A stretch of 64,000 bases of DNA from Microbacterium sp. LWH7-1.2 (GTDB lineage Bacteria; Actinomycetota; Actinomycetes; Actinomycetales; Microbacteriaceae): contig NZ_CP151637.1 in NCBI RefSeq assembly GCF_038397755.1, positions 1,364,001 through 1,428,000 on the forward strand, in the 5' to 3' direction. Made by a program: the position numbers and the translations under genes. The notes beneath the pieces are model-generated. The model had not been told where the DNA came from and searched no databases. It saw only the letters and a program-made list of their open reading frames with translations. Shown here piece by piece: positions 1 to 12,725 of the stretch; position 1 is the stretch's first letter; each line of letters starts with the position of its first letter.

Positions 1-594
1 GAGGCCGCCCTTCACGGCGGTGCGCCCGACTTCGAACTGCGGCTTGATCAGCAGCACGAGATCGGCATCGGATGCCGCGACCCCGCGCGCCGCGGGCAGC
101 ACATGCGTGAGCGAGATGAAGGACAGATCGCCCGTGATCACCGAGGGCGCCTCGGAGACGCCGCTCGCCGCGGCGAGGGTGTCCGGCGTCATGTAGCGGA
201 CGTTGAACCCCTCGACGGCGACGACCCCACGATCTTCGGCGACCGATGCTGCGAGCTGCCCGTGACCGACATCCACCGCGATCACCGGCTCGGCGCCGCG
301 CTCGCGCAGCACCTGGGTGAAGCCACCGGTGGACGCGCCCATGTCGAGCGCCGCACGGCCGCGCACGTCGACCTCGAACGCGTCGAGGCCCGCGATGAGC
401 TTGTGCGCAGCACGGCTGACGTAGTGATCGGACGCCGCCACTTCGATCAGGGAATCGTCGCCGACGGGCGTCGAGGCCTTGACCACCGCACGCCCGTCGA
501 CCATGACCAGTCCTTCGGCGATGAGAGTCGCGGCGTGGGTGCGCGAGCGCGCGAGGCCCCGGGCGGCGAGAGCGGCGTCGAGGCGGCTCGTCAT
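1..594 (-). CDS. tlyA: TlyA family rRNA 2'-O-methyltransferase (3' end cut by window)
   Basis: The visible part is the first 198 residues. It begins with an S4-like RNA-binding segment (MTSRLDAALAARGLARSRT, residues 1-19) and continues into a Rossmann methyltransferase fold with the SAM-binding stretch LDMGASTGGFTQ and the later motif KPQFEVGR. This arrangement is typical of TlyA/hemolysin-A-like enzymes, which methylate ribose in 16S and/or 23S rRNA and in mycobacteria determine capreomycin sensitivity. The start ATG lies in an ATGA overlap with the stop of a small upstream ORF, so the two are probably co-transcribed and translationally coupled. The C-terminus is outside the window. Family assignment is firm. 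The exact rRNA target is inferred from the family. Confidence 0.9.
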   Translation of the reverse strand, partial: MTSRLDAALAARGLARSRTHAATLIAEGLVMVDGRAVVKASTPVGDDSLIEVAASDHYVSRAAHKLIAGLDAFEVDVRGRAALDMGASTGGFTQVLRERGAEPVIAVDVGHGQLAASVAEDRGVVAVEGFNVRYMTPDTLAAASGVSEAPSVITGDLSFISLTHVLPAARGVAASDADLVLLIKPQFEVGRTAVKGGL

Positions 595-749
595 GACGGG
601 GCGCCGGGGGTCGCCTCGAGGCGACGGGCCAGCGCATCGTGCAGAGTGTCGTACGCCTCGGCGCGCGTCGCCAGCGGCTGCGCCTCGATCACTTCGAGGG
701 TCGACAGCAGGTCGCCGTGCTCGTCCTCATGTCCGCGGGCTCCATCCAT
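591..749 (-). CDS. small hypothetical protein (52 aa) upstream of tlyA
   Basis: This short ORF begins MDGARGHEDEHGDLLSTLE and ends at a TGA that overlaps the tlyA ATG by 4 nt. A TAGTCT hexamer at 756-761 lies 6 nt before the ATG, which matches the leaderless-promoter pattern seen at many other genes in this window. That placement and the coupling to tlyA are the main reasons to call it real. It is acidic and predicted helical, and it has no membrane segment or motif I recognise. In actinobacteria a small ORF between the HAD phosphatase gene and tlyA is common, and this probably corresponds to it. No function can be assigned. Confidence 0.65.
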   Translation of the reverse strand: MDGARGHEDEHGDLLSTLEVIEAQPLATRAEAYDTLHDALARRLEATPGAPS

Positions 750-800
750 GCCCCCAGACTACGGGGGCCGCACGGCGCGCCAGGGTCGCCGCGGCGAGGA

Positions 801-1838
801 TCACGGACGGTGGAACGGATCCGCGTACAGCCGCTCGGGCACGCGGAAGCCGAAGATCGCCCGCCCGGTCGACCAGATCGCCGCCGCACCCGCACGCACG
901 AGATCAACCGGATCATCGCCCTCGCTGAGGATGCGGACGTCGGGACCGTCGATCGCGACGCGGGCGCCGCGCACCGTCGCCACGCCGTCCTTCACGTGCA
1001 CCTCGGGGTACGGCTCGTGGAGTTCACGAAGGTCGCCGAGGATGTACGTCGGCCGCGAGTTCTCGGGCGCGGCCAGCACGTGCTTGGGCCGGTCCACGCC
1101 CGTGAGGACGAGCGCGGAGCGGATTCCGGCACGGTTGGCGCCGAGGATGTCGGTATCGAGACGGTCGCCCAGGAACAGCGGATGCCGCGCCTCGAACCGC
1201 GCGACGGCCTCCTGGAAGATCGGCACCTCGGGCTTGCCGGCGACGGTCGCGAGCCGACCGACGGCCGTGTGCACCGCGGAGACCAGGGTGCCGTTGCCGG
1301 GGGCGATGCCGCGCGACTGCGGGATCGTCCAGTCGGTGTTCGTCGCCACCCACGGGATGCCGCCGTCCTCTTCGGGCGTCTTGAGCGCGAACGCCGCCTC
1401 CGCGAGCTGGGTCCAGCCCACCTCCGGCGCGAACCCCTGCACGACCGCCGACGGCGCGTCGTCGGCGCTGCGCGTCACGACGAAGCCGGCCTTCTCCACC
1501 TCGACGACGAGACCGTCGCCACCGACGACGAGCACCGTCGATCCGGGCGTGATCCTGTCCGCGAGCAGCCGCATCGCGGCCTGCGGGCTGGTCACGACGT
1601 CACGCGGAGTCGTCGCGAGCCCGAGCTCGCTCAGATGCGCCGCGACCGAGGCATCCGTGCGCGCCGCATTGTTCGTGATGTAGGCGAGGGCACGGCCGTC
1701 GCGGGCGCGGTTGAGGCTCTCGACCGCGTGCGGCAGAGCGCCGGCACCCGCGTAGACGACCCCGTCGAGGTCGGCCAGCACCACGTCGACACCGTCGAGC
1801 GGGGCGGGCGTCGTAGCCCGCCGCCCGAACAGCGCCAT
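801..1838 (-). CDS. HAD-IIA (NagD-like) phosphatase
   Basis: The 345-residue protein carries the HAD motifs in order: DLDGVVY (motif I, nucleophile Asp near residue 22), TNNAARTD (motif II region), a C2-type cap, and GDRLDTDILGANRAG (motif IV acidic cluster). This is the subfamily IIA layout of NagD, phosphoglycolate phosphatase and pyridoxal phosphatase-like enzymes, which hydrolyse small phosphate esters in the cytosol. The substrate cannot be read from sequence. The start ATG overlaps the stop of the upstream repeat-protein gene as TGATG, so both are likely on one transcript. The gene order repeat protein, HAD phosphatase, small ORF, tlyA resembles the conserved actinobacterial neighbourhood downstream of tyrS. 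Confidence 0.88.
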   Translation of the reverse strand: MALFGRRATTPAPLDGVDVVLADLDGVVYAGAGALPHAVESLNRARDGRALAYITNNAARTDASVAAHLSELGLATTPRDVVTSPQAAMRLLADRITPGSTVLVVGGDGLVVEVEKAGFVVTRSADDAPSAVVQGFAPEVGWTQLAEAAFALKTPEEDGGIPWVATNTDWTIPQSRGIAPGNGTLVSAVHTAVGRLATVAGKPEVPIFQEAVARFEARHPLFLGDRLDTDILGANRAGIRSALVLTGVDRPKHVLAAPENSRPTYILGDLRELHEPYPEVHVKDGVATVRGARVAIDGPDVRILSEGDDPVDLVRAGAAAIWSTGRAIFGFRVPERLYADPFHRP

Positions 1839-3706
1839 CAGCGGTCGGCCTCGTCGTCGCCGGACTCGTCGACTCCCGCCTCCACGAGGATCTCGGAGAC
1901 CTCGTCGGCGACGGAGATCTCTTCCGGCTCGGTCGCGGCCGGCTCGGGCTCGTCGAGCTCCTCGGGTGCCTCCGTCTCGTCGAGGGTGGCCTCCGCGCCG
2001 TCTTCGTCATCGAGGTCCATCTCGACGACCTCCTCGACGAAGACCGTCTCGAGATCGTCAAGACCGGAGGCCGCGTCGATCGCCTCGGCGGCGACCACCG
2101 CGCGACGCTGCCACTGCGCGGCCTCGTCGGTACGGCCGAGCTCCTCGAGTACGGCGGCACGGGCGGCGAACAGCGCCGGGCTCCATTCGAACGCACGATC
2201 GGGATCGAGCTCGGGGATGTCGAGCTCCTGGAGCGCGCGCTCCGGGTCGCCGAGATCGAGACGGGCGCCCGACATCGCGATCGCCAGTTCGACGCGCACG
2301 GGGGTCTCGAGCGTGGAGCGGTCGACGGCACGGCCGACTTCGAGTGCCCGATCGGCTCGCCCGACGCCGCGCTCGCTGTCGACCATCAGCGCGATCTGGT
2401 CGTCGCGCCCCGAGATGCGACGGTAGGTGCGCAGCTCCCGCAACGCGAGCGCGAAGTCACCGGTCGCGTACGCGGTGATCGCAAGCGTCTCGCGGACGAC
2501 GGCGATACGCCCGGCACGACGGGACGCCGACAGCGCGTGCTGGTGCGCGAGCGCCGGGTCCTCGTCGATCAGCTCCGACGCCATCACGAGGTGACGCGCG
2601 ACCTCCTCGGCGTTCTCCTTGCTCAGGGTCTTCAGCTCGTTGCGCGCAGCCGGAGGCAGATCGCGCCCGGTGACGTCCTCGGGAATGACCGGATCGTCGT
2701 GCCGAACACGGACAGCCCGGATCTCGCCCTCGCGGACCGCGCGGTCGGGGCGGTCTGCTCCCCCACGCGTCGGACGTGCAGCGCGCTCGGATGGTCGGCG
2801 GTCGCCGTCTCGCTTCGCGTAGGGACGGTCGCCGTCGCGCTTCGCGTAGGGACGGTCGCCGTCACGCTTCGCGTAGGGACGGTCGCCGTCACGCTTCGCA
2901 TAGGGACGGTCGCCGTCACGCTTCGCATAGGGACGGTCGCCGTCACGCTTCGCATAGGGACGGTCGCCGTCACGCTTCGCATAGGGACGGTCGCCGTCAC
3001 GCTTCGCATAGGGACGGTCGCCGTCACGCTTCGCATAGGGACGGTCGCCGTCACGCTTCGCATAGGGACGGTCGCCGTCACGCTTCGCATAGGGACGGTC
3101 GCCGTCACCCTTGGCATAGGGACGGTCGCCGTCACGCTTCGCATAGGGACGGTCGCCGTCGCGCTTGACGTACGGGCGGTCGCCGTCACGCTTGGCATAG
3201 GGACGGTCGCCGTCGCGCTTGACGTACGGCTTGTGGTCGCCGTCGCGCTTGACGTACGGCTTGTGGTCGCCGTCGCGCTTGACGTACGGCTTGTGGTCGC
3301 CGTCGCGCTTGACGTACGGCTTGTGGTCGCCGTCGCGCTTGACGTACGGCTTGTGGTCGCCGTCGCGCTTGACGTACGGCTTGTGGTCGCCGTCGCGCTT
3401 CGCGTACGGCTTGTGGTCGCCGTCGCGCTTCGCGTACGGCTTGTGGTCGCCGTCGCGCTTCGCGTACGGCTTGTGGTCGCCGTCGCGCTTCGCGTACGGC
3501 TTGTGGTCGCCGTCGCGCTTCGCGTACGGCTTGTGGTCGCCGTCGCGCTTCGCGTACGGCTTGTGGTCGCCGTCGCGCTTCGCGTACGGCTTGTGGTCGC
3601 CGTCGCGCTTGGCGTACGGCTTGCGGTCGGCACCGGACGACGAGGGCTTTCCGCTGGATCGTTCGCGCGGCGCGCGTCGATCGTCGCGCGGCTCCTGCTC
3701 TGACAT
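1838..3706 (-). CDS. tandem-repeat protein with TPR-like domain and acidic tail
   Basis: The start is set by an AGGAGGA ribosome-binding site 8 nt before the ATG at 3706. Longer in-frame extensions would run into the 5S rRNA terminator. The 622-residue product has four parts. Residues 1-28 are a short charged leader. Residues 29-302 are an uninterrupted array: 14 units of the type KPY(A/V)KRDGDH, the last lacking H, then 15 units of RPYAKRDGD. Residues about 330-540 are helical and TPR-like. Residues about 540-622 are a strongly acidic tail. The repeat part is highly basic and tyrosine-rich, so RNA binding or condensate formation is conceivable but unproven. Homologues in Microbacteriaceae are, as I recall, labelled hypothetical or primosomal protein without experimental support. 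It lies directly between the rRNA operon and the HAD/tlyA genes. Confidence 0.85.
   Translation of the reverse strand: MSEQEPRDDRRAPRERSSGKPSSSGADRKPYAKRDGDHKPYAKRDGDHKPYAKRDGDHKPYAKRDGDHKPYAKRDGDHKPYAKRDGDHKPYAKRDGDHKPYAKRDGDHKPYVKRDGDHKPYVKRDGDHKPYVKRDGDHKPYVKRDGDHKPYVKRDGDHKPYVKRDGDRPYAKRDGDRPYVKRDGDRPYAKRDGDRPYAKGDGDRPYAKRDGDRPYAKRDGDRPYAKRDGDRPYAKRDGDRPYAKRDGDRPYAKRDGDRPYAKRDGDRPYAKRDGDRPYAKRDGDRPYAKRDGDRPYAKRDGDRRPSERAARPTRGGADRPDRAVREGEIRAVRVRHDDPVIPEDVTGRDLPPAARNELKTLSKENAEEVARHLVMASELIDEDPALAHQHALSASRRAGRIAVVRETLAITAYATGDFALALRELRTYRRISGRDDQIALMVDSERGVGRADRALEVGRAVDRSTLETPVRVELAIAMSGARLDLGDPERALQELDIPELDPDRAFEWSPALFAARAAVLEELGRTDEAAQWQRRAVVAAEAIDAASGLDDLETVFVEEVVEMDLDDEDGAEATLDETEAPEELDEPEPAATEPEEISVADEVSEILVEAGVDESGDDEADR
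2801..3622 (-). repeat. in-frame tandem array: 27-bp and 30-bp coding repeats
   Basis: On the plus strand the array reads as 15 units of 27 bp (2801-3205 or so) followed by 14 units of about 30 bp up to 3622. Many neighbouring units are identical at the nucleotide level. Silent and A/V variants are grouped in blocks (GTC-type Val units together, GCG-type Ala units together), which points to recent block duplication. There are no unique spacers between units and the reading frame is kept throughout, so this is a coding minisatellite and not a CRISPR array. Confidence 0.95.
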
Positions 3707-3756
3707 TCTTCGATCCTCCTGGATGCGGTCCACGTCGGCAATCGACCGTGTTAACG

Positions 3757-3790
3757 CGGAATGGCCACCCCGTGTGGGGTGGCCATTCCG
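3757..3790 (-). terminator. rRNA operon terminator
   Basis: A perfect 15-bp inverted repeat (CGGAATGGCCACCCC, loop GTGT, complementary arm) lies just beyond the 3' end of the 5S rRNA gene and before the ribosome-binding site of the downstream repeat protein. It is not followed by a clear T-run on the minus strand, which is usual for actinobacterial intrinsic terminators. Confidence 0.9.
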
Positions 3791-3798
3791 TGAATGGG

Positions 3799-3918
3799 TG
3801 TCCGGCGGTGTCCTACTCTCCCACAGGGTCCCCCCTGCAGTACCATCGGCGCTGAGAGGCTTAGCTTCCGGGTTCGGAATGGGACCGGGCGTTTCCCTCT
3901 CGCTATGGCCGCCGAAAC
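3799..3918 (-). rRNA. rrf: 5S ribosomal RNA
   Basis: On the minus strand the segment starts GTTTCGGCGGCCATAGCG and contains the conserved CCCATTCCGAACCCGGAAG and GGGAGAGTAGG blocks. Its length is about 120 nt. It is the last gene of the rRNA operon and is followed by a strong terminator hairpin. The ends are approximate within a few bases. Confidence 0.95.
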
Positions 3919-4027
3919 TCTTTCGATGTTTCAGGTCTTCACAACGTGAAAAGTTCTGTGTTTTGTTGTGTTCCCGACCGTACATCGGGAACCACTCAGT
4001 GGACGCGAGCACCAGAAGTTGGTGTTA

Positions 4028-9089
<5,062 letters not shown>

Positions 9090-9248
9090 AATGAATACCA
9101 CCCGAACCGGGAAAAACGGTCCAAAGCAGCGAGTTCAACCATGACCAAAAACGAATATCAAACTGACATCCATGAATTGATCCAAAAAAGACCCCCACCA
9201 ACCAGAAAACCTGGTCGACAGAGAAAAAAATTGGCATTTGACAAGTGC

Positions 9249-9270
9249 ACGCTGTTGAGTTCTCAAAGAT
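9249..9270 (-). promoter_or_regulatory. boxA-like antitermination site in the rrn leader
   Basis: The minus strand reads TTTGAGAACTCAACAGCG between the promoter and the 16S gene. It is nearly identical to the spacer copy at 7250-7270. Its position matches the box region of mycobacterial rrn leaders that binds NusB/S10. Confidence 0.75.
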
Positions 9271-9328
9271 CGGACGCACCAGCCAGCATCGAATCTCACG
9301 ATTCGCGCCCCGGCTGGGCAACTTCGCT

Positions 9329-9356
9329 ATCTTATCCCGCCCGATCCGTCTGTCAA
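9329..9356 (-). promoter_or_regulatory. rrn promoter
   Basis: A consensus -35 hexamer TTGACA (9351-9356) is separated by 16 nt from a -10 hexamer TAAGAT (9329-9334) on the minus strand. It is the only strong sigma-A-like promoter I see in the roughly 525-bp gene-free stretch 9090-9614. The rest of that stretch is leader sequence and the 3' flank of udgX, with one AT-rich patch near 9538-9550. Confidence 0.85.
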
Positions 9357-9614
9357 ACCCGACACGCCGTGATCTTCAGATCATCTGGCTCGTCGGCGAC
9401 CGCGGTCTCCGAGGCAGGAACCCCATCCTAGACCCGCATGCGGGCACACTCGAAACGAGTGCTGAAGGAAGGGGGTGGTTCTCCGCTTGAGGGGGGTAAG
9501 GCTTCCGGCCTCTCCGCTTCCCTGTGGGGCGAACAAGTAATACTTTACGTGCGTCCCGGGGTCTCGTCGAATCGGGGCCGCACCCCGGGCGTGTCGCAGG
9601 CTCCGGCCCCGGAA

Positions 9615-10256
9615 TCACGCGGAGTTCGCCTCTCGAGCGAGCGCGGAGGCGAGACGGAGATCGCCGGCCAGTCCCGCGGTCGCCTGCTCCCGCTCGGCAG
9701 CGTCGCGAAGTCTCAGGACCGCCGACGGATGGATCGTGACGATCGCCGTGCGTCCTCCGCGATCGAGCGGCGTCCCGCGCTCCTGCCCGATCTTGACGGT
9801 TCGGCCCAGGACGGCGCGTGCGGCAGTCGCACCCAGGCACACCACGACCATCGGCTGCACCGCTTCGAACTCCGCCTCCAGCCACGGATGACAGGCGGTG
9901 ATGTGTCCGACATCCGGCCTGCGGTGGATCCGACGCTTCCCGCGTTCCCCGAATCGGAAGTGCTTCACGGCGTTCGTGAGATACACCTGCTGGCGGTCGA
10001 TCCCTGCCGCCTCGAGGGCCTGATCCAGGATCCGGCCGGCTGGCCCCACGAACGGCTCGCCCGCCAGGTCCTCCTTGTCACCCGGCTGCTCCCCCACGAG
10101 CATGATCGGCGCCACAGGTGCGCCATCGCCGAACACGGCCTGCGTGGCGTCACGCCAGAGCTCGCACCCGCGGCATCTTTGCGCGGCTTCGCGCATGCGG
10201 GCGAGATCTGCGCCGGGCGGCACCCACTCCGCGGCACCGGGACGCTCTTCGTCCAT
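9615..10256 (-). CDS. udgX: UdgX-type uracil-DNA glycosylase (family 4-like, Fe-S)
   Basis: The 213-residue protein has the family 4 UDG layout. The water-activating region is GEQPGD (55-60). The four cysteines expected to bind a 4Fe-4S cluster are C28, C31, C122 and C140. The HPSAVLR motif is at 176-182. It also carries the KRRIH loop (107-111), the hallmark of UdgX. In the Mycobacterium smegmatis enzyme the His of this loop forms a covalent bond with DNA after uracil removal, so H111 is the predicted crosslinking residue here. The role is DNA repair or uracil-DNA marking. A TATGTT hexamer 6 nt before the ATG suggests a leaderless transcript. It is not in an operon with the downstream rRNA genes. 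Confidence 0.9.
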   Translation of the reverse strand: MDEERPGAAEWVPPGADLARMREAAQRCRGCELWRDATQAVFGDGAPVAPIMLVGEQPGDKEDLAGEPFVGPAGRILDQALEAAGIDRQQVYLTNAVKHFRFGERGKRRIHRRPDVGHITACHPWLEAEFEAVQPMVVVCLGATAARAVLGRTVKIGQERGTPLDRGGRTAIVTIHPSAVLRLRDAAEREQATAGLAGDLRLASALAREANSA

Positions 10257-10345
10257 GGGAACAACATACGCACGAGCGGTCTCGCATCAGAGACCCTGGC
10301 CCCACGCGACGCGCAGGCGTATCGTCCGTCTCCCCGGCGCGGACG

Positions 10346-11176
10346 TCAGTCGGGGGCCGAGGCGGGGCGTTCCGCGAGCGACTTCCGTCTGAGGTCCTGG
10401 ACCACGATGCACAGGACGATCGTGGCCGCTCCCCACACCGCACAGGCAGGCGGCAGCACCCGGTAGCCGAGGTGCGAGGCGGTGAAGTCCCCATCGAGGG
10501 GACCGAAGACGCTGAGCCCCCAGGCCCAGGCGATGACCAGCACGAGCGGCAGCGCCAGCCACCACGTCCATCGCACCGGAGCCGGCAGAACACGATCCAC
10601 GGATGCCGCGGGCTCACGGCGCCACAGCCACATCAGCATCCAGGTCCCGATGATGGCGAGCCCGATGGCTCTCGAGCCGTGCTGCAGCCACCGGAAACCC
10701 GGGAGGCGGCCCCACTCGGATCCGAGTGCCGGGATCACCGTCGTCCCCCACCGGCCCTCATGGGTGAACAGGTCCCACACGATGTGGCTCACGACGCCGA
10801 TCGCGAGGGAGAGGACGAGCAGCAGCATCCGGCTCCACGACGCGCGCACGGGCGATCCCGAGATCGCGAGCGTCTCGCGAAGGGCGCGGCCGGCGCCGGC
10901 GTCCCACTCCCCCGGCAGCCGCACCGCCAGCCATCGCGGCGAGAGCTCACGGACCGCAGGTCGCAGCAGCAGCCGCCACACCAGGAGCAGCGCGAACGCC
11001 AGCGCGATCGTGGCAGGCAACCAGGCGAACGCGTGAGTCACGCCGTAGTGCAGCGGCAGCCCGCGGACGAAGAGCGGCAGGTCCGGCGCCATGGCGCCGA
11101 TCGCTATCGCCGCAGGCACCAGCGGCGTCCGGACGAACGGCAGTGCGACGACGGCGTGGCTGGGGGTGAAGGGCAT
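10346..11176 (-). CDS. DUF4184 family integral membrane protein
   Basis: The protein begins MPFTPSHAVVALPF, the typical opening of DUF4184 proteins. It has 276 residues with about six hydrophobic helices (roughly 14-34, 55-75, 115-137, 170-187, 203-225, 240-260). A conserved SHIVWDLFTHEGRW stretch after the third helix carries His and Asp residues that recall metal-dependent membrane hydrolases of the YdjM/DUF457 type, but no catalytic role has been shown. It lies 45 nt downstream of tyrS on the same strand and may be read through from it. The function is unknown. Confidence 0.8.
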   Translation of the reverse strand: MPFTPSHAVVALPFVRTPLVPAAIAIGAMAPDLPLFVRGLPLHYGVTHAFAWLPATIALAFALLLVWRLLLRPAVRELSPRWLAVRLPGEWDAGAGRALRETLAISGSPVRASWSRMLLLVLSLAIGVVSHIVWDLFTHEGRWGTTVIPALGSEWGRLPGFRWLQHGSRAIGLAIIGTWMLMWLWRREPAASVDRVLPAPVRWTWWLALPLVLVIAWAWGLSVFGPLDGDFTASHLGYRVLPPACAVWGAATIVLCIVVQDLRRKSLAERPASAPD

Positions 11177-11221
11177 TCGTCAGCCGTCCACCCGCCCAGC
11201 CACGCCGGTCTTCACCGGGCG

Positions 11222-12523
11222 TCAGCCGACGAACACGCCCGCGAGCGTCTTCTTGCCGCGCCGCAGCACTGAGACTCCGCCGGGGAGCGCGCCCGACACG
11301 GTCGCCGATTCGTCCTCGACCTTCGCGCCGTCGAGCGAGACACCGCCCTGCGCGATCGCACGGCGGCCCTCCGAGAGACTCGAGACGAGCCCCGTGTCGA
11401 CGAGCGCCTGCACGACATTGGTGCCGGTCGCGACCGTCGCGTTGGGCAGCTCCTCGAGCGCATGGCGCAGCGTCGTCGCGTCGAGCGCCGCGAGGTCGCC
11501 CTGGCCGAAGAGAGCCTCGGAGGCGGCGATCACGGCGGTGGCAGCATCCGTGCCGTGCACGAAAGCCGTGACCTCGAGAGCCAGGCGCTTCTGAGCGGCG
11601 CGACGGAACGGCTCGTCGGCGACGAGGCGCTCGTACTCCTCGATCTCGGCGCGCGTCAGGAACGTGAAGATCTTCAGGCGCTGGATCACGTCGGCGTCGT
11701 CCGTGTTGAGCCAGAACTGGTACATCCGGTACGGGCTGCACATCGCGGCATCCAGCCAGATCGCATTGCCCTCGCTCTTGCCGAACTTCGTGCCGTCGCT
11801 GTTCGTGATCAGCGGCGTGCCGATCGCATGCACCGAGACGCCCTCGACGCGGTGGATGAGATCGGTTCCGCTGGTGAGGTTGCCCCACTGGTCGCTGCCG
11901 CCGGTCTGCAGCACGCAGCCGTACTGGCGGTAGAGCTCGAGGTAGTCCATCCCCTGCAGGATCTGGTAGCTGAACTCGGTGTAGCTGATACCGGCCTCGG
12001 AGTTGAGGCGCGCAGCGACTGCGTCCTTCTTGAGCATCGTGCCCACGCGGTAGTGCTTGCCGATCTCGCGGAGGAAGTCGATCGCGCTCAGCGGCGCGGT
12101 CCAGTCGAGGTTGTTGACGATGCGCGCGGCGTTGTCGCCCTCGAAGCTCAGGAACCGCTCGACCTGCGAGCGCAGGTAGCCGACCCATTCGGCGACCGTC
12201 TCGCGCGTGTTGAGCGTGCGCTCCGCAGAAGGACGCGGGTCGCCGACGAGGCCGGTCGAGCCGCCGACGAGGCCGAGGGGTTTGTGGCCGGCCAACTGCA
12301 GGCGGCGCATGGTCAGCAGCTGCACGAGATTGCCGAGGTGCAGGCTCGGGGCGGTCGGATCGAAGCCGCAGTAATACGTGATCGGGTCTCCGGCGAGAAG
12401 GGCGCGCAGCGCCTCCTGATCGGTGGACACATGTACGAGCCCACGCCACACGATCTCGTCCCACACGTTCTCGAACGCAGGGTCGATCGCGGGCGCGGTC
12501 GCGCTCACGACGGTTTCAGACAC
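11222..12523 (-). CDS. tyrS: tyrosyl-tRNA synthetase
   Basis: This class I synthetase charges tRNA-Tyr in the cytosol. The HIGH-type motif is HLGN at residues 62-65 and the KMSKS-type motif is KFGKS at 246-250. The tyrosine-binding QTGGSDQWGN stretch is at 206-215, and a C-terminal S4-like RNA-binding domain occupies about 365-433. The length of 433 is normal for the bacterial enzyme. The start is a GTG at 12523. It is preceded at a 7-nt distance by TAGCCT and has no Shine-Dalgarno, so a leaderless transcript is likely. Confidence is very high from the motifs. Confidence 0.97.
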   Translation of the reverse strand: MSETVVSATAPAIDPAFENVWDEIVWRGLVHVSTDQEALRALLAGDPITYYCGFDPTAPSLHLGNLVQLLTMRRLQLAGHKPLGLVGGSTGLVGDPRPSAERTLNTRETVAEWVGYLRSQVERFLSFEGDNAARIVNNLDWTAPLSAIDFLREIGKHYRVGTMLKKDAVAARLNSEAGISYTEFSYQILQGMDYLELYRQYGCVLQTGGSDQWGNLTSGTDLIHRVEGVSVHAIGTPLITNSDGTKFGKSEGNAIWLDAAMCSPYRMYQFWLNTDDADVIQRLKIFTFLTRAEIEEYERLVADEPFRRAAQKRLALEVTAFVHGTDAATAVIAASEALFGQGDLAALDATTLRHALEELPNATVATGTNVVQALVDTGLVSSLSEGRRAIAQGGVSLDGAKVEDESATVSGALPGGVSVLRRGKKTLAGVFVG

Positions 12524-12660
12524 GCCCGCCAGGCTATCAGCGACGGATGCCTCGTCCCGCCTGCGCCGGGCCTGCTCGCTCCCCCGACGGCAGGGGGCAG
12601 GCGCAACAAAACCCTGTTTAAGCCCTAGGCCTTAATAATGCTCATCTTAAGTGTGCAAGC

Positions 12661-12689
12661 TTGTCCGACTGAAGTGTTCAGCCTAAACT
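12661..12689 (+). promoter_or_regulatory. promoter of the SatD-like / membrane protein pair
   Basis: TTGTCC (12661-12666), a 17-nt spacer and TAAACT (12684-12689) lie about 36 nt upstream of the ATG. A good AAGGA ribosome-binding site precedes that start. The stretch 12610-12690 is unusually AT-rich for this genome and holds several TTAAG/CTTAA words, so operators for a regulator (possibly the encoded HTH protein) could lie here. Confidence 0.6.
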
Positions 12690-12725
12690 AAGGCCCACTT
12701 GAGTTGTCACACATAAGGATCGCCC

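Noticed and set aside
103..2426. Large plus-strand ORFs over tlyA and the HAD gene
   Set aside because: They are high-GC shadow frames with Arg/His-rich composition, no ribosome-binding site and no family motifs.
2801..3622. Possible CRISPR array (regular 27/30-bp repeats)
   Set aside because: There are no spacers, the repeats are contiguous, keep the frame and encode peptide units, and no cas genes are present.
2537..3703. Long plus-strand ORF of 388 codons with repeats of the type GTVAVTLRI
   Set aside because: It is antisense to the tandem-repeat gene and exists because the repeats keep all frames open. It has no ribosome-binding site, and the minus frame has one plus real domains.
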